A stretch of DNA of 64,000 nucleotides, from the NCBI GenBank assembly GCA_943735955.1, contig OX030956.1:13876424-13940423 (forward strand), in the 5' to 3' direction. Below are positions 63,240 to 64,000 of this stretch, piece by piece. Position 1 is the stretch's first letter. Every line of letters starts with the position of its first letter. Below the pieces are notes generated by a model, which saw only the letters and a list, made by a program, of their open reading frames with translations, ran no database searches and had not been told where the DNA came from. Source of the DNA: Piscicola geometra (Eukaryota; Annelida; Clitellata; Hirudinida; Piscicolidae). Made by a program: the position numbers and the translations under genes.

Positions 63240-64000
63240 TGTAGTATCTTCATCTTCAGAATCTGAAGTTTCATATGTTTGTAGTTCTTTGTTTGGTGAA
63301 GGCTGTATAGATTATGAGGTTTTCTTCACTTCTTATAGTTTCTTCAACTCTTTCCTTTTTTTGAAAACATGTTACATTTTTAAATATTCTGATTATTCAG
63401 TTGCTACTACAATTTGAGAAAACATTTTGGGTGTAAAACGAATGACGTAAGCTGGAATACAGCTTAGCTGGATGATCTTCTGAAGTGAATATTTCTTGTG
63501 TAAAGTGACAAATTGCAAGTAAGACTATTGAAAATTTCAAGTATTTTTCACTCTTTAGAAGTTCTGTTGCAAATCTTTAAGAAATGAATTTTTTTTAATG
63601 AAATGAAATTTTTCCCATTCGTTTGTTGACAGTAAATTAGCAGTGTTTGTTCTCCCTTGCTGACAATATAACCAAAACAGCAAAAATATGTTCAATTTAG
63701 ATAAGTTTAAATGCATCAAAATTTTTAATGCGTTAACTTTTTTTAAATATTTAACGGTGTTAAAATGTGTAACGGTATTAAAATATGTAACGGCGTTAAA
63801 ACTTTTAACGGTCATTAATTGATTAACGCGTTAATCGAAAGTTAACGTAGATTAAAGCACAGCTCTATTAAAAACCAACACTATTTGCATGAAGCAAATC
63901 GAATAGGTTTTTCGTAGCTTTTTTATTTTCTTTTTACCTGCTTTTGAAGCACACTTGAAGTTTTAAAAGTTAAAAACAATTTTTTTAAACATTAAGAAAA

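Larger units (their letters stand above)
62598..63867 (-). mobile_element. hAT element, non-autonomous/decayed, perfect 8-bp TSD TTAAAAAC
   Basis: Ends TAGATCTGTTC and GCACAGCTCTA (inverted, two mismatches) are flanked by TTAAAAAC at 62590-62597 and 63868-63875. It carries the C-terminal part of a hAT transposase on the minus strand and a SINE-like insertion near its left end. Repeated TTAACG(N)TTAA words lie inside the right end. Confidence 0.9.

Overview
This window is nuclear DNA of an invertebrate animal. The genes are split into many small exons with GT..AG introns, the DNA is AT-rich, and tandem repeats and decayed transposons fill most of the space between exons. Phylum cannot be fixed from the sequence. 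The conserved proteins fit any protostome, and a short CCCTAA-type tract at 56.75-56.82 kb is compatible with TTAGGG telomeres. I see no bacterial or viral operon structure, rRNA, intact tRNA or CRISPR array.

Left part (1-20.9 kb): the 3' end of a plus-strand single-pass membrane-protein gene (probable TSP1-type exon, CUB exon, transmembrane-plus-tail exon; ends 5150) converges on a complete minus-strand gene (20888 down to 5739). I could rebuild the second gene as 21 phase-compatible exons encoding 1054 residues. It is the RBM26/RBM27 (Drosophila swm) RNA-binding protein: N-terminal PWI-like domain, R/S region, CCCH zinc finger, two RRMs and the family C-terminus ending RSWRR. More than half of its introns consist of a different simple or minisatellite repeat that starts at, or a few bases past, the 5' splice site. 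The largest intron (5.9 kb) is a 28-bp minisatellite with a 700-bp higher-order period.

Middle part (22.9-31 kb): two paralogous genes for Star-like, FkbM-family putative methyltransferases (310 and 330 aa) lie tail to tail as an inverted duplication. Some exons are almost identical and others strongly diverged, which suggests mosaic gene conversion. Several hAT-type elements are present in and around them. Three carry perfect 8-bp target-site duplications (24347-25453, 32293-33139 and 62598-63867), and one more (21953-22573) has good inverted ends.

The 31-43 kb stretch is a graveyard of tandem repeats (13-bp and 21-bp units, (TG)n), decayed hAT, LINE and tRNA-SINE copies, and two inverted copies of an element with GGGGGAGGTTGC-type ends. 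PSMD10 (gankyrin, 232 aa, six exons) follows at 43934-45464 on the plus strand. From 45.5 kb to the end I find no convincing host gene: a 16-bp satellite (52.6-53.75 kb), CATC-type minisatellites, microsatellites and a hAT element with a SINE inside it at the right edge.

The genes share no pathway: one acts in nuclear RNA processing or export, two are secretory-pathway membrane enzymes or cofactors, one is a proteasome assembly chaperone, and one is a cell-surface receptor-like protein. Exon coordinates are manual splice reconstructions judged by homology, splice-site dinucleotides and phase.
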